Part shown: positions 1-7,027 of the stretch, one piece after another | How the letters are laid out: every line of letters begins with the position of its first letter | Position numbering within the stretch: position 1 is the first letter of the stretch | Notes under the pieces: generated by a model | Database searches by the model: none | What the model saw: the letters and a program-made list of their open reading frames with translations, nothing else | What the model was told of the DNA's origin: nothing | Origin: Methanoregula sp. | GTDB lineage: Archaea > Halobacteriota > Methanomicrobia > Methanomicrobiales > Methanospirillaceae | Assembly (NCBI RefSeq): GCF_028679125.1 | Contig: NZ_JAJRCG010000001.1 | Span: 1 to 64,000, forward strand | Direction of reading: 5' to 3' | DNA: 64,000 bases | Made by a program: the position numbers and the translations under genes

Positions 1-334
1 AAACCAAACCACTAATTCTTGATTGTTAGTTCTCGCGCTGGATCCTCGGGCGTTTCCTTAGCTTGCTGCATCCTCAATTTCTATCCTGTAGCCATAGGTA
101 GGCTGACTTATCCATAGCAGCGTTTGAACTCTGCTGATTTTCAATAAAGGCATCAATATTGTTTCCTACCAGTGCCAATCCGCACCGAATTGCCTGAATC
201 TTACTTTTATCCATGCATTTGCCCCGGATTAACACCCCTGGAATTATCCGTTATATCCCCGCTGCCAATGCTGTAATGTCAAAGGGCGCCCCGAGACATA
301 AGGAAAACCAGAACAGCAAAGGAGGAATTGAGAA
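1..334. other. Intergenic region, no gene seen
   Basis: No convincing coding frame was found in the first 334 bases. The only clear signal is a strong ribosome binding site (aaaggagg) near 319-326 that belongs to the gene starting at 335. Open frames crossing the 250-710 interval on the opposite strand are antisense shadows of that gene. Confidence 0.6.
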
Positions 335-838
335 ATGGCAGATTTCGCACAGAACACCAATGTGAAGAGCGCGGTTCGCAAACTGGCGAACCCGATTGCA
401 GGCGTGGACGCATTCAACACGATCGTCCAGAACGTCATCACCAGCAACCCGTTCGGGTGTGTATCGTATATGAGCTCGGGCGCAAACCACCCGCCCGTAG
501 AGAAGACCAGGGAGTCCTACACGGCACGGTTCGTGTACCAGGACACCGATGCAAAGACCGTGGGAAAAGGTGCCGAGAGTTACAACACGATGGCCGGCTT
601 CACTGCCGGGATCTCCGCTGTACTCGCCAACACCGCCAACAACACGGCCCATGCCGGCACACCGGTCCACGATGCTGCATCGGACAGCTTCTCGGCAACC
701 CTGAAGTGCCATGATCCCAACGGGGAGATCTATCTCGTGAACTTCTCCCGGCAGCAGGTGACGATCTCGTCCTACGAGGACGACTCGATCCGGACGAAGC
801 TTGAGACCTGGGCCGACGGGGTAACCGCCCTGGCATAA
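335..838 (+). CDS. Conserved hypothetical protein, 167 aa
   Basis: I do not recognise a named family. The ATG at 335 follows an aaaggagg SD with good spacing, so the start is firm. The protein is soluble-looking with no signal peptide or membrane segment. It has a single Cys in the first half (NPFGCVSYM), a central Ala/Asn-rich stretch, and a second Cys in a hydrophilic segment (LKCHDPNG). The C-terminal half reads like beta strands (EIYLVNFSRQQVTISSYEDD). It stands alone, followed by a small membrane-protein gene 77 bases downstream on the same strand, so the two may be co-transcribed. G/C-rich third positions support real coding. Confidence 0.75.
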   Translation: MADFAQNTNVKSAVRKLANPIAGVDAFNTIVQNVITSNPFGCVSYMSSGANHPPVEKTRESYTARFVYQDTDAKTVGKGAESYNTMAGFTAGISAVLANTANNTAHAGTPVHDAASDSFSATLKCHDPNGEIYLVNFSRQQVTISSYEDDSIRTKLETWADGVTALA

Positions 839-915
839 GCCCGCAGGGATGATGGCCCGGGGGAGGATCCCCCGGATCTCTCCCTCATCCGGCCATCCCC
901 TGGTGGAGGATGGTT

Positions 916-1377
916 ATGGAAACAACCCTCAGGTACCCGCTCCGCACCTTCTGCTGGGGTGTGCTCCACGCGATCGGCATGTTCGATCCCGTGGAACTGA
1001 CGAACCCTGAAAAGGACGAAGACCCTGCAGAGTACCGGACCTGGTTCGGGCTCGGCGAGGTCGTGATGGCCGGTCTCCTTGCGGGGATCATCGCAATCCC
1101 CGCCGGAGTCTGGTTTGCCGGGCGGACGGAACTGTCGCTTGCCGTTATCGGCACAGCGATCCTGTTCCTGCCGCTCTTCGTCTTCGTGCCCCGGCTCATC
1201 CGCTATGCCATGAAAGCGGACACCGATGCGGTGCTGGAGGCATTCGGCAAGAACGATCAGACAAAGAAGGTCTTCTGGACCCTCTTCATCGCCACCGTCG
1301 GCCTCGTGCTGGCGCAGGTGGTGGACCCGGCAACGGCACAGAAGATGGCAGAGATGCTTGTGGGACTTATCCCATAA
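916..1377 (+). CDS. Small membrane protein, 153 aa
   Basis: Unrecognised membrane protein. Two ATGs (910, 916) are in frame; the ggagg at 905-909 is ideally spaced for 916 but overlaps 910, so I chose 916 (METTLRYPL). About three hydrophobic segments are visible: roughly residues 41-60, 67-90 and 118-138. A short charged stretch sits between the second and third (MKADTDAVLEAFGKNDQTKK). The last 45 residues, including VFWTLFIATVGLVLAQ and VDPATAQ, recur in a truncated copy at 2150-2305. A terminator-like hairpin follows at 1386. Confidence 0.7.
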   Translation: METTLRYPLRTFCWGVLHAIGMFDPVELTNPEKDEDPAEYRTWFGLGEVVMAGLLAGIIAIPAGVWFAGRTELSLAVIGTAILFLPLFVFVPRLIRYAMKADTDAVLEAFGKNDQTKKVFWTLFIATVGLVLAQVVDPATAQKMAEMLVGLIP

Positions 1378-1385
1378 ACGTACAG

Positions 1386-1415
1386 GCAGGGGCTTACCAC
1401 CCCTGCTATTTCTTT
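1386..1415 (+). terminator. Hairpin terminator after the 916 gene
   Basis: GCAGGGG (1386-1392) pairs with CCCCTGC (1400-1406) and is followed by a T-rich stretch (tatttcttt). A related hairpin follows the truncated copy at 2311, so the duplication seems to have carried the terminator. Confidence 0.6.
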
Positions 1416-1552
1416 ATGCTATCCGCCGGAACATTCCCGTGTGCATTTGCCCGTTGAAATTGCAGACCCTATTTTATGAGGATTACTCTTACGTTCACTC
1501 TGTGTATGAATCATTCTTATAGAAATACCGGGTGATAGTAGGGTGGATACCC

Positions 1553-2107
1553 ATGAACATTCAATACCCGGAAATAGCCATCTGCGGTCTCTCCTGCAGG
1601 CTTTGCCCTCATTACCACACGGATGGTCCAAGCAGGTGCGGCGGTTGTAAAACCGAATCCAGAACCTGTGCCGGGTGCCCTTTTATTACCTGTGCCCTGA
1701 AGAAAAAAGGAGTTGAATTCTGCTGGGATTGCGAAGACCATAAAACCTGCGTAACATGGGCGAAACACCGTAAAGCCGGGGAGAAAGCCGATTCATTCAA
1801 GTGTTACCAGACACTTGAGGCTGATATCGCATTCATCCAGAACCATGGGATAAAGGAATTTGAAAAGACGCAAAAAACAAGAGAACGCCTCTTACAAGAG
1901 ATGCTGGGGGAGTTTAATGAAGGGCGTTCAAAAAGGTACTATTGCATTGCCGCGACCGTTATGGAAATACCTGAATTGGAAGAAACTCTGACGGAAGCGA
2001 AAAAGAGATCCGAGGGGTTGGATAGTAAAGGGAAATCACGGGTTCTTCATGCACTGCTGGATGAAGTTGCCCAGCAAAGGAACTACTACCTGAAGTTGAG
2101 AAAATAA
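1553..2107 (+). CDS. DUF3795 family cysteine-rich protein
   Basis: The N-terminus carries the cysteine pattern of DUF3795 proteins (ICGLSCRLCPHY, then CGGCK, CAGCP, CALKK, CWDCEDHKTC), suggesting a zinc or Fe-S binding module over residues 8-72. The rest is charged and helical. A frame runs back to a GTG at 1532, but gggtgg at 1541-1546 is best spaced for the ATG at 1553, giving 184 residues and the usual family N-terminus. It sits between a membrane-protein gene and a truncated copy of that gene's 3' end. Function is unknown; family membership is known mainly from anaerobic bacteria and methanogens. Confidence 0.8.
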   Translation: MNIQYPEIAICGLSCRLCPHYHTDGPSRCGGCKTESRTCAGCPFITCALKKKGVEFCWDCEDHKTCVTWAKHRKAGEKADSFKCYQTLEADIAFIQNHGIKEFEKTQKTRERLLQEMLGEFNEGRSKRYYCIAATVMEIPELEETLTEAKKRSEGLDSKGKSRVLHALLDEVAQQRNYYLKLRK

Positions 2108-2149
2108 CAAGAACGTTTTTTTTATCACATTTCCTCTCATCAGGGTCAA

Positions 2150-2305
2150 ATGGTCTTCTCGCAATCGAAACATTTTGGGAAGAACCGGCAGGTAAAAGTC
2201 TTCTGGCCCCTCTTCATCGTCACGGCCGGTCTCATGCTTACGCAGGGGGTGGACCCGGCAACGGCTGAACAGATCATCAGGATGATGGCCATGATCGATC
2301 CATGA
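2150..2305 (+). pseudogene. Truncated duplicate of the 916-1377 gene 3' end
   Basis: A 51-codon open frame starts at the ATG at 2150. From about codon 10 it matches the C-terminal 45 residues of the 916-1377 product: KVFWPLFIVTAGLMLTQ against KVFWTLFIATVGLVLAQ, then an identical VDPATA. The first ten residues do not match. There is no good SD. It looks like a partial tandem duplication that left a 3' fragment plus terminator on the far side of the DUF3795 gene. A translated micro-protein cannot be excluded because the frame is still open. Confidence 0.7.
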
Positions 2306-2310
2306 ATAAC

Positions 2311-2340
2311 CGGCAGGGGATGCCTCCTGCCGTTGTTTTT
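2311..2340 (+). terminator. Hairpin terminator after the truncated copy
   Basis: CGGCAGG (2311-2317) pairs with CCTGCCG (2326-2332), followed by TTGTTTTT. It resembles the hairpin at 1386 in sequence and position relative to its frame. Confidence 0.65.
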
Positions 2341-2343
2341 CGG

Positions 2344-2892
2344 TTATTTCCCGCAGCCCTTTATAGCCGGTTTCGATCCGCATCCCCCGGCACAACCCCC
2401 GTTTTTCTCCGGTGAACCGCTTCCGGTGGTGTTTACATAATCCCTGACTACCTGCTCGGCGACCTTGTACGCGTACACCGTGAACATCTCATCCGGCACC
2501 TCATCGATCCCGAATGGCAGGTCGAGATTGTAGATCAGGTCCGCCCGCACGATCACCGGCTTCAGGTCCGGGATCACGCCTTCCATCATCCGCGACGAGC
2601 AGTTGATAAAACAGCCCTCGATTGCGATCACCTTCTCTGCCCGGCGTACGAGGTTCCGCTGGCCGGTGTCCTTCGTGAACGCACCGCCAAGACAGATCCG
2701 CACCGTCTCATCGCGGGCCAGCCGGTGGGCGACCAGGTTCGCTGCCCGGCGGGCAACCTCTCCCCGGGCACATGCACCCTCGCAGGCCATCACCGCGATC
2801 TTCGGCGGTGTGGTGGAATTTGTATCCGCATAGTCCTCGCAGGCCGGGCATTTCCCGGTCACTTTGGTAATCTGTATCGTTTCGTAATCCAT
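2344..2892 (-). CDS. Putative zinc-binding protein, DGC-domain type
   Basis: The product (182 aa) has the layout of the DGC-type putative zinc-binding family: an N-terminal CPACED knuckle, then VMACEGACARGEVARRAAN around residues 34-52, and an IEGCFINCSSR motif in the middle. The tail is extra Cys/Gly-rich (GGCAGGCGSKPAIKGCGK) and could bind a further metal. Such proteins are often encoded near redox or metal genes, and the biochemical role is unknown. Upstream (2985-3027) lies a TATA element plus a perfect inverted repeat shared with the permease promoter at 4421-4461, so the two genes are probably co-regulated by the ArsR-type protein at 4515. Confidence 0.75.
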   Translation of the reverse strand: MDYETIQITKVTGKCPACEDYADTNSTTPPKIAVMACEGACARGEVARRAANLVAHRLARDETVRICLGGAFTKDTGQRNLVRRAEKVIAIEGCFINCSSRMMEGVIPDLKPVIVRADLIYNLDLPFGIDEVPDEMFTVYAYKVAEQVVRDYVNTTGSGSPEKNGGCAGGCGSKPAIKGCGK

Positions 2893-2984
2893 GGTTTCTC
2901 ACCCGGCAAGCCCTCATGCTGGGAGGAAGAGAAGAATGCGTTGTGCGTTCTTCGATCTCCTGCATACTGCATGGGAAGCGTCGC

Positions 2985-3027
2985 AATATATATCCCGGAA
3001 CCGGATTTCAAAAAAGCTTGAAATCCG
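2985..3027 (-). promoter_or_regulatory. TATA box plus operator upstream of the DGC-type gene
   Basis: An AT-rich TATA element (atatatat, about 2986-2993) is followed on the upstream side by a perfect 10-bp inverted repeat: CGGATTTCAA at 3002-3011 and TTGAAATCCG at 3018-3027, 6-base spacer. The same half-site, spacer length and TATA distance recur at 4421-4461 before the permease gene. On the minus strand the repeat overlaps the BRE position, fitting a repressor or activator site. Confidence 0.7.
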
Positions 3028-3051
3028 ACCGTCTTTTCGCGGGTTTACCTA

Positions 3052-4335
3052 TCAGGAGGCGTGGAACGTGAAGATTCCCCGGTGCCTGCCGGTGATCACA
3101 ATGAAGATACTCCAGATGAGCATGATGGCGAGCGGGTACAGGACCGCCCACCCGACAAAGAGGAAAACCGCGCTGGTAAGGATGAGGGAGATGACGCTGA
3201 AAAGGACGCCCCACCGGCTGCCCTTCAGGAGAACGATCCCGGCAGCACAACCGCCGATATAGGTCAGGATGAAAGTCCCGCTCGGGATCTGGATCAGCGT
3301 GGAAATGGAAACAATACGGGTACTGAACACGAAAAGCAGGATAAAAAAACATCCCGCGAGGAACAGGAGACCCCCGAGAGGGGTGTGGAACTTTTTTGAC
3401 TTTCTGGCCATCTGGCGTGGCGCAAATCCGCTGGTGGCCAGCGAACATGCGAGACGGGAGGCGGCACCGATGTAAGCAAGAGCCGGCGCTATGCAGATGA
3501 AGAGGGCTGCGATACCGGCAACGACCGCGCCCGCCGGACCAAACGATGTCCTGATGATGTGGACCAGAGACACATCGGAAAGTGACGGACCATAACTGTG
3601 GGTTCCGACCACAACGAACGCGGTGAGGAAGTAGAGGAGACTGATGATCAGAGAAGCGATCAGGGTGCCCCGGATCGCGTCCCGCTGCGGGTTTTCGAAT
3701 TCCCCGGAGATATGCGATATGGCTTCCCACCCGATAAAGCACCAGAACAACAGAGCAGATGCGTGACCGATACTCTCCCAGCCGGAGGGCATGAAAGGGG
3801 TGAAGTTCGAGGGTTCAATGGAAGAAATACTTCCCATAACCGTGACAATGATGACGATGATGATGGTCAAAACGACTGCCACCTGGACCTGGCCGGTAAT
3901 TTTCATGCCGGTATAATTCAGGAGAATGCCGGCAGACAGGATTGCCAGTGCGATCAGGAGCCGGAACGTGTCCCCGAGACCGGCTGCTGCGCAGATATAC
4001 CCTGCTCCCGTAAGGGCGAGGACCGGTGCCCCGACAACCACCGAGAGAAGAAAGAACCATCCGATCAATGAACCGATTTGGGGATTGAAGGCTTTTGAAA
4101 CAAATGAGGAGACTCCCCCGGCATCGGGATACTTAGCAGACAGCAGCCCCATGGTCAGGGCCATGGGTACTACGAGGAGTGCCATCAGGCCCCATGCAAC
4201 AAGGGACGCCGGCCCCGCGAGTTCGGCTGCCAGACCGGGGAGGATCAGGATGCCCGAGCCAAGGACTGCTCCGGTATAGAGGGCTACAACCTGCGGCAGC
4301 CTGAGGACACCTCTGGTTTTCAGGGAGTCCTGCAT
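3052..4335 (-). CDS. APC-family amino-acid permease (YjeH-like)
   Basis: A 427-aa polytopic protein with about 12 hydrophobic segments. The N-terminus (LYTGAVLGSGILILPG) has the APC-superfamily unwound-helix glycine motif, and the pattern (SAKYPDAGGVSSFVSKAF, IGWFFLL) is close to YjeH-type methionine/branched-chain amino-acid exporters. GWEAISHISGEFENPQRD in the middle is typical of APC transporters. Substrate is inferred from family resemblance only. It is divergent from the ArsR-type regulator at 4515, and an operator-like inverted repeat beside its TATA box (4421-4461) matches one upstream of the DGC-type gene. Confidence 0.85.
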   Translation of the reverse strand: MQDSLKTRGVLRLPQVVALYTGAVLGSGILILPGLAAELAGPASLVAWGLMALLVVPMALTMGLLSAKYPDAGGVSSFVSKAFNPQIGSLIGWFFLLSVVVGAPVLALTGAGYICAAAGLGDTFRLLIALAILSAGILLNYTGMKITGQVQVAVVLTIIIVIIVTVMGSISSIEPSNFTPFMPSGWESIGHASALLFWCFIGWEAISHISGEFENPQRDAIRGTLIASLIISLLYFLTAFVVVGTHSYGPSLSDVSLVHIIRTSFGPAGAVVAGIAALFICIAPALAYIGAASRLACSLATSGFAPRQMARKSKKFHTPLGGLLFLAGCFFILLFVFSTRIVSISTLIQIPSGTFILTYIGGCAAGIVLLKGSRWGVLFSVISLILTSAVFLFVGWAVLYPLAIMLIWSIFIVITGRHRGIFTFHAS

Positions 4336-4420
4336 GTCCCACTTCCCAGAACAGGAAAAAAAATCTGCATTGTCCAGTGCTCACGTTCCCTGTTTTCATG
4401 TTAAAAACAGCGTCTTTCCC

Positions 4421-4461
4421 TATATATCCTGAAACCGGATTTCAATAAAAATGGAAACCGG
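4421..4461 (-). promoter_or_regulatory. Permease promoter with shared operator
   Basis: TATA-like tatatatcc (4421-4429) sits next to an imperfect inverted repeat: CGGATTTCAA (4436-4445), 6-base spacer, TGGAAACCGG (4452-4461). It shares the 13-base core AACCGGATTTCAA and identical spacing with the element at 2985-3027. It lies in the divergent region between the permease and the ArsR-type regulator and may control both. Confidence 0.65.
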
Positions 4462-4514
4462 ACGCTTCTCTCTTCATTTGAGGACGGCCCGGCACATACT
4501 TGTGGGATCGTATT

Positions 4515-4901
4515 ATGTCCCGCAATGTCCATGGTGTACGCATGGCAACTGCCCGCTGCTGTCCCGCCGACTGCGCTCTCCGGAGCGACTGGGAAGATGA
4601 ACTGCGTGCCGAAAAGGCGATGCTCTCTGAAGAGCCGGTGAGAGAATTCCACCGGCTCCTCAAACTGCTTGGCCACCCGCTCCGGCTCAATATCATCCTG
4701 ATGCTCCTGAAACGGGATCACTGCGTCTGCGAATTCTTCTATGTCTTTGAAGAGCCGCAGAATCTCATCTCCTATAACCTGAAAAAACTCAAGGACGGCG
4801 GGCTTATCGAATCGTACTACCGGTCGAACCACAAGATCTACACCCTGAACGGGACGATGATGCCGGTGCTCCGGCGGATCATGGGGGCCGCGATCAGCTG
4901 A
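4515..4901 (+). CDS. ArsR-family metalloregulator-like protein
   Basis: Winged-helix protein of 128 aa. The core (LLKLLGHPLRLNIILMLLKRDHCVCEF) matches ArsR/SmtB repressors, and HCVCEF is in the position of the ELCVCEL-type helix-3 metal site. The recognition helix region reads PQNLISYNLKKLKDGGLI. The N-terminal extension has extra thiols (CCPADC), which could complete a soft-metal site. The frame opens with a TTG at 4500; I chose the ATG at 4515, though the ATG at 4542 is possible since neither has a clear SD. Probable targets are itself, the permease and the DGC-type gene. Confidence 0.8.
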   Translation: MSRNVHGVRMATARCCPADCALRSDWEDELRAEKAMLSEEPVREFHRLLKLLGHPLRLNIILMLLKRDHCVCEFFYVFEEPQNLISYNLKKLKDGGLIESYYRSNHKIYTLNGTMMPVLRRIMGAAIS

Positions 4902-5035
4902 TTCCGGGAACTGATCCTCTCACCTTAAGTCCGTTGTAGCGGGCACAATTCTTATCTCTCTCAATCATATTATTCTGCATTTTTTGCCGCTAAATTATGC
5001 CTTATATGCATACAAGGAGACTCTTATACACAATC

Positions 5036-5392
5036 ATGCAGGCAACAGCAGAGCGGGAAAAACGCCGGGAATACCGGCAGAAGATTCTCGCAAACCTATC
5101 CGAAATCGTCACCGCAATCGACGATCTTGACAGGGTGGCTGCGGAAGCACGGGACCATCTGCACAAGCACGATCGGTTCTTCTTCCAGCAGGGAACCAGC
5201 CTTCAGGAGGATGAAACGTACGGCACAGAGAACGATCTGGTGGAGTTCTACCTGGACACCGCCCAGATGTTAAGCCGGCTCGCACGGGCCCGGAGCCACA
5301 TGAACACTGCCTGCACCCTCATGCACTACTATGATTATGCATCGAACCCCGTATTCGCGGAATACGCACGGGTGGAGGCGGAGAACCTGTGA
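5036..5392 (+). CDS. Hypothetical helical protein, 118 aa
   Basis: Unrecognised. The sequence is highly charged and helical in the first third (EREKRREYRQKILANLSEIVTAIDDLDRVAAEARDH spans one likely coiled-coil region), then a middle segment (DDE-poor, FFFQQGTS) and a second helix (FYLDTAQMLSRLARARSHM). No signal peptide. In-frame ATGs exist at 4997, 5006 and 5036. A TATA-like cttatatgc at 5001-5009 lies about 27 bases before 5036, which fits a leaderless start there. A small frame overlaps its stop codon (GTGA) at 5389. Confidence 0.6.
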   Translation: MQATAEREKRREYRQKILANLSEIVTAIDDLDRVAAEARDHLHKHDRFFFQQGTSLQEDETYGTENDLVEFYLDTAQMLSRLARARSHMNTACTLMHYYDYASNPVFAEYARVEAENL

Positions 5393-5613
5393 CCTACGGA
5401 ACCGTGGGATTCGGATTCTTCCAGGACTCTGAAGATTTCAGGAGGAAAGTCCACTACTGGCACATCATACCGGCATGCTCGGAACTGGGAATCCCCAGCC
5501 CCTCCCTGCCATTGCAGGAATCGATGGCCTCCTTTGCACAAGGACTCGATATCCAGAACCAGATCGCTCTCGTGAGTTCGGCAGCGCTGACGGTGCAGGA
5601 CAAGTCCTCGTAA
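5389..5613 (+). CDS. Possible small coupled protein, 74 aa
   Basis: A GTG at 5389 overlaps the stop codon of the preceding gene in a GTGA junction, and ggtggagg lies just upstream, so translational coupling is plausible. The product (FGFFQDSEDFRRKVHYWH at the N-terminus) has no family I recognise. An antisense frame of similar length exists, so coding is not certain. A strong hairpin (5616-5640) follows directly. Confidence 0.35.
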   Translation: MTYGTVGFGFFQDSEDFRRKVHYWHIIPACSELGIPSPSLPLQESMASFAQGLDIQNQIALVSSAALTVQDKSS

Positions 5614-5615
5614 CC

Positions 5616-5640
5616 CCCCGGCGTTACGACAATGCCGGGG
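5616..5640 (+). terminator. Strong hairpin, possible terminator
   Basis: CCCCGGC (5616-5622) pairs perfectly with GCCGGGG (5634-5640) across an 11-base loop. No T-run follows, so it may be an RNA-end structure rather than an intrinsic terminator. Confidence 0.4.
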
Positions 5641-5653
5641 AGATCCGTACAGG

Positions 5654-5676
5654 ATTGCGGCAATAGTTGCCGCAAT
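5654..5676. promoter_or_regulatory. Perfect palindrome, possible operator
   Basis: ATTGCGGCAA and TTGCCGCAAT are perfect 10-bp arms separated by TAG. It lies about 45 bases before a TATA-like element (tatttatg, 5724-5731) that probably drives the leader peptide and transsulfuration genes. The same 10-base half-site recurs near 12963 (before divergent genes) and near 18795 (before the CoA ligase). Confidence 0.4.
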
Positions 5677-5810
5677 TACCCGGAATTTGAGCAAATATGA
5701 CCAAAATTTCCGCAATCTGAACGTATTTATGAATACGGGCAGAACATAGTAATCACCCTTACATCAGGTAATAACAGCACAGGAAATTCACTCACAAGGA
5801 AGGATGAAAA

Positions 5811-5930
5811 ATGAACCAGGTTTCCAGGAACACGAATGCATGGCCTATGCGGCAGTTCGCAGGCGTACGCCAGCAGTCGTTACTCAGCCTTCCCTATTTT
5901 GATATGATCTTCTTCCCGTGTTGTCGCTGA
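5811..5930 (+). CDS. Putative cysteine leader peptide, 39 aa
   Basis: A short frame with a good SD (aaggaagg at 5798-5805) starts at the ATG at 5811. It ends ...MIFFPCCR, so two adjacent Cys codons (TGT TGT) come one codon before the stop. It precedes the CBS/CysK-type gene by 115 bases, with a GC-rich hairpin (5957-5975) in between. Tandem-Cys leader peptides control cysteine genes by ribosome stalling in mycobacteria; by analogy this could sense Cys-tRNA here. Whether that works in an archaeon is inference. The rest of the peptide has no recognised feature. Confidence 0.5.
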   Translation: MNQVSRNTNAWPMRQFAGVRQQSLLSLPYFDMIFFPCCR

Positions 5931-5956
5931 TGCGCATACGATAGCGCCTTTGTGAC

Positions 5957-5975
5957 GGTCCCCGTTTGCGGGGCC
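5957..5975 (+). promoter_or_regulatory. Leader hairpin before the transsulfuration operon
   Basis: GGTCCCCG (5957-5964) pairs with CGGGGCC (5969-5975) over a TTTG loop, with one bulged base. It lies between the leader peptide stop and the first structural gene. There is no U-run after it, so it would more likely act by masking or by factor-dependent termination. Confidence 0.45.
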
Positions 5976-6045
5976 ATCCACACCAGTTTCCGTCCTGCCA
6001 TGAGAATACGCCCCGCGTGGCATCGATCTCCCACAGGAATACTCC

Positions 6046-7026
6046 ATGAAATATTACAACAACATCACCGAATTCATCGGCAACACCCCCCTCGTGCGGC
6101 TCGACCGCACTCTCCATCCCGGGACAGCACCGCTCGTGCTCGCCAAGATGGAGAGCCTCAATCCCGGCGGGAGCATCAAGGACCGGACGGCAAAGTCCAT
6201 GCTTGTCCGGGCCGAACAGGCCGGAAAGATCGCCGCAGGAGGCACGGTTGTCGAGCCAACGTCCGGCAACACCGGCGCAGGGATTGCCCAGTTCGCGGCT
6301 TCACGGGGGTACAAGACGGTCTTCACCCTACCGGAGAAGATGAGCAGAGAGAAGGAGATCCTCCTTCGGGCCTATGGCGCGGATGTGATCCGGACCCCCA
6401 CCAACGTGCCGCCGGAAGATGAGCGGAGCTACTACAAAGTGGCCGACCGGGTGGCACGCGAGACGCCCGGATCGTTTGTCCCCAACCAGTTCAAGAACCC
6501 CGACAACCCGGCTGCCCACTACACGACAACCGGCCCGGAGATCTGGCGCGATACCGATGGCAGAGTCACGCACTTTGTCGCAGGTATCGGGACCGGGGGA
6601 ACGATCTCGGGCACCGGGCGGTACCTCAAGGAGAAGAATCCCGATATCAAAATCATCGGGGTCGATCCGGAGGGCTCGATCTACCACCACACATTCTATG
6701 GTACGGAGCCCGAGACCGGGCCGTACAAAGTCGAAGGGACCGGTGAGGATTTCATCCCGGATACCGTGGACCTCAGCGTTGTGGACGATATCATCGTTGT
6801 CGGAGATGCGGATGCGTTCCGGATGACCCGCAGGCTTGCACGGGAAGAGGGTCTTCTCGTTGGCGGGACCGCGGGGGCGTCAGCCTTCGCGGCAGTCGGC
6901 CTGGCCCGCACGCTGAAAAAGGACGACGTTGTCGTCGTCCTCTTCCCGGATACGGGCAGGAATTACCTCTCCACGATCTTCAATGACGAGTGGATGAAGA
7001 CGAACGGATTCGGGGACGTGATCTGA
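6046..7026 (+). CDS. Cystathionine beta-synthase / cysteine synthase family enzyme
   Basis: PLP fold-type II enzyme, 326 aa. The PLP lysine is K45 in NPGGSIKDR, the phosphate-cup is SGNTG at 73-77, and GIGTGGTISGTGRYLKEKNP is the conserved glycine loop. Sequence flow (PEKMSREKEILLRAYGA, IIGVDPEGSI, DFIPDTVDLSVVDD, WMKTNGF) is closer to the catalytic core of cystathionine beta-synthases than to plain CysK, and the next gene is a gamma-lyase-type enzyme one base away. The pair looks like an MccA/MccB-type reverse transsulfuration unit making cysteine from homocysteine and (O-acetyl)serine. No heme or CBS regulatory domain is present. Confidence 0.85.
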   Translation: MKYYNNITEFIGNTPLVRLDRTLHPGTAPLVLAKMESLNPGGSIKDRTAKSMLVRAEQAGKIAAGGTVVEPTSGNTGAGIAQFAASRGYKTVFTLPEKMSREKEILLRAYGADVIRTPTNVPPEDERSYYKVADRVARETPGSFVPNQFKNPDNPAAHYTTTGPEIWRDTDGRVTHFVAGIGTGGTISGTGRYLKEKNPDIKIIGVDPEGSIYHHTFYGTEPETGPYKVEGTGEDFIPDTVDLSVVDDIIVVGDADAFRMTRRLAREEGLLVGGTAGASAFAAVGLARTLKKDDVVVVLFPDTGRNYLSTIFNDEWMKTNGFGDVI

Positions 7027-7027
7027 G

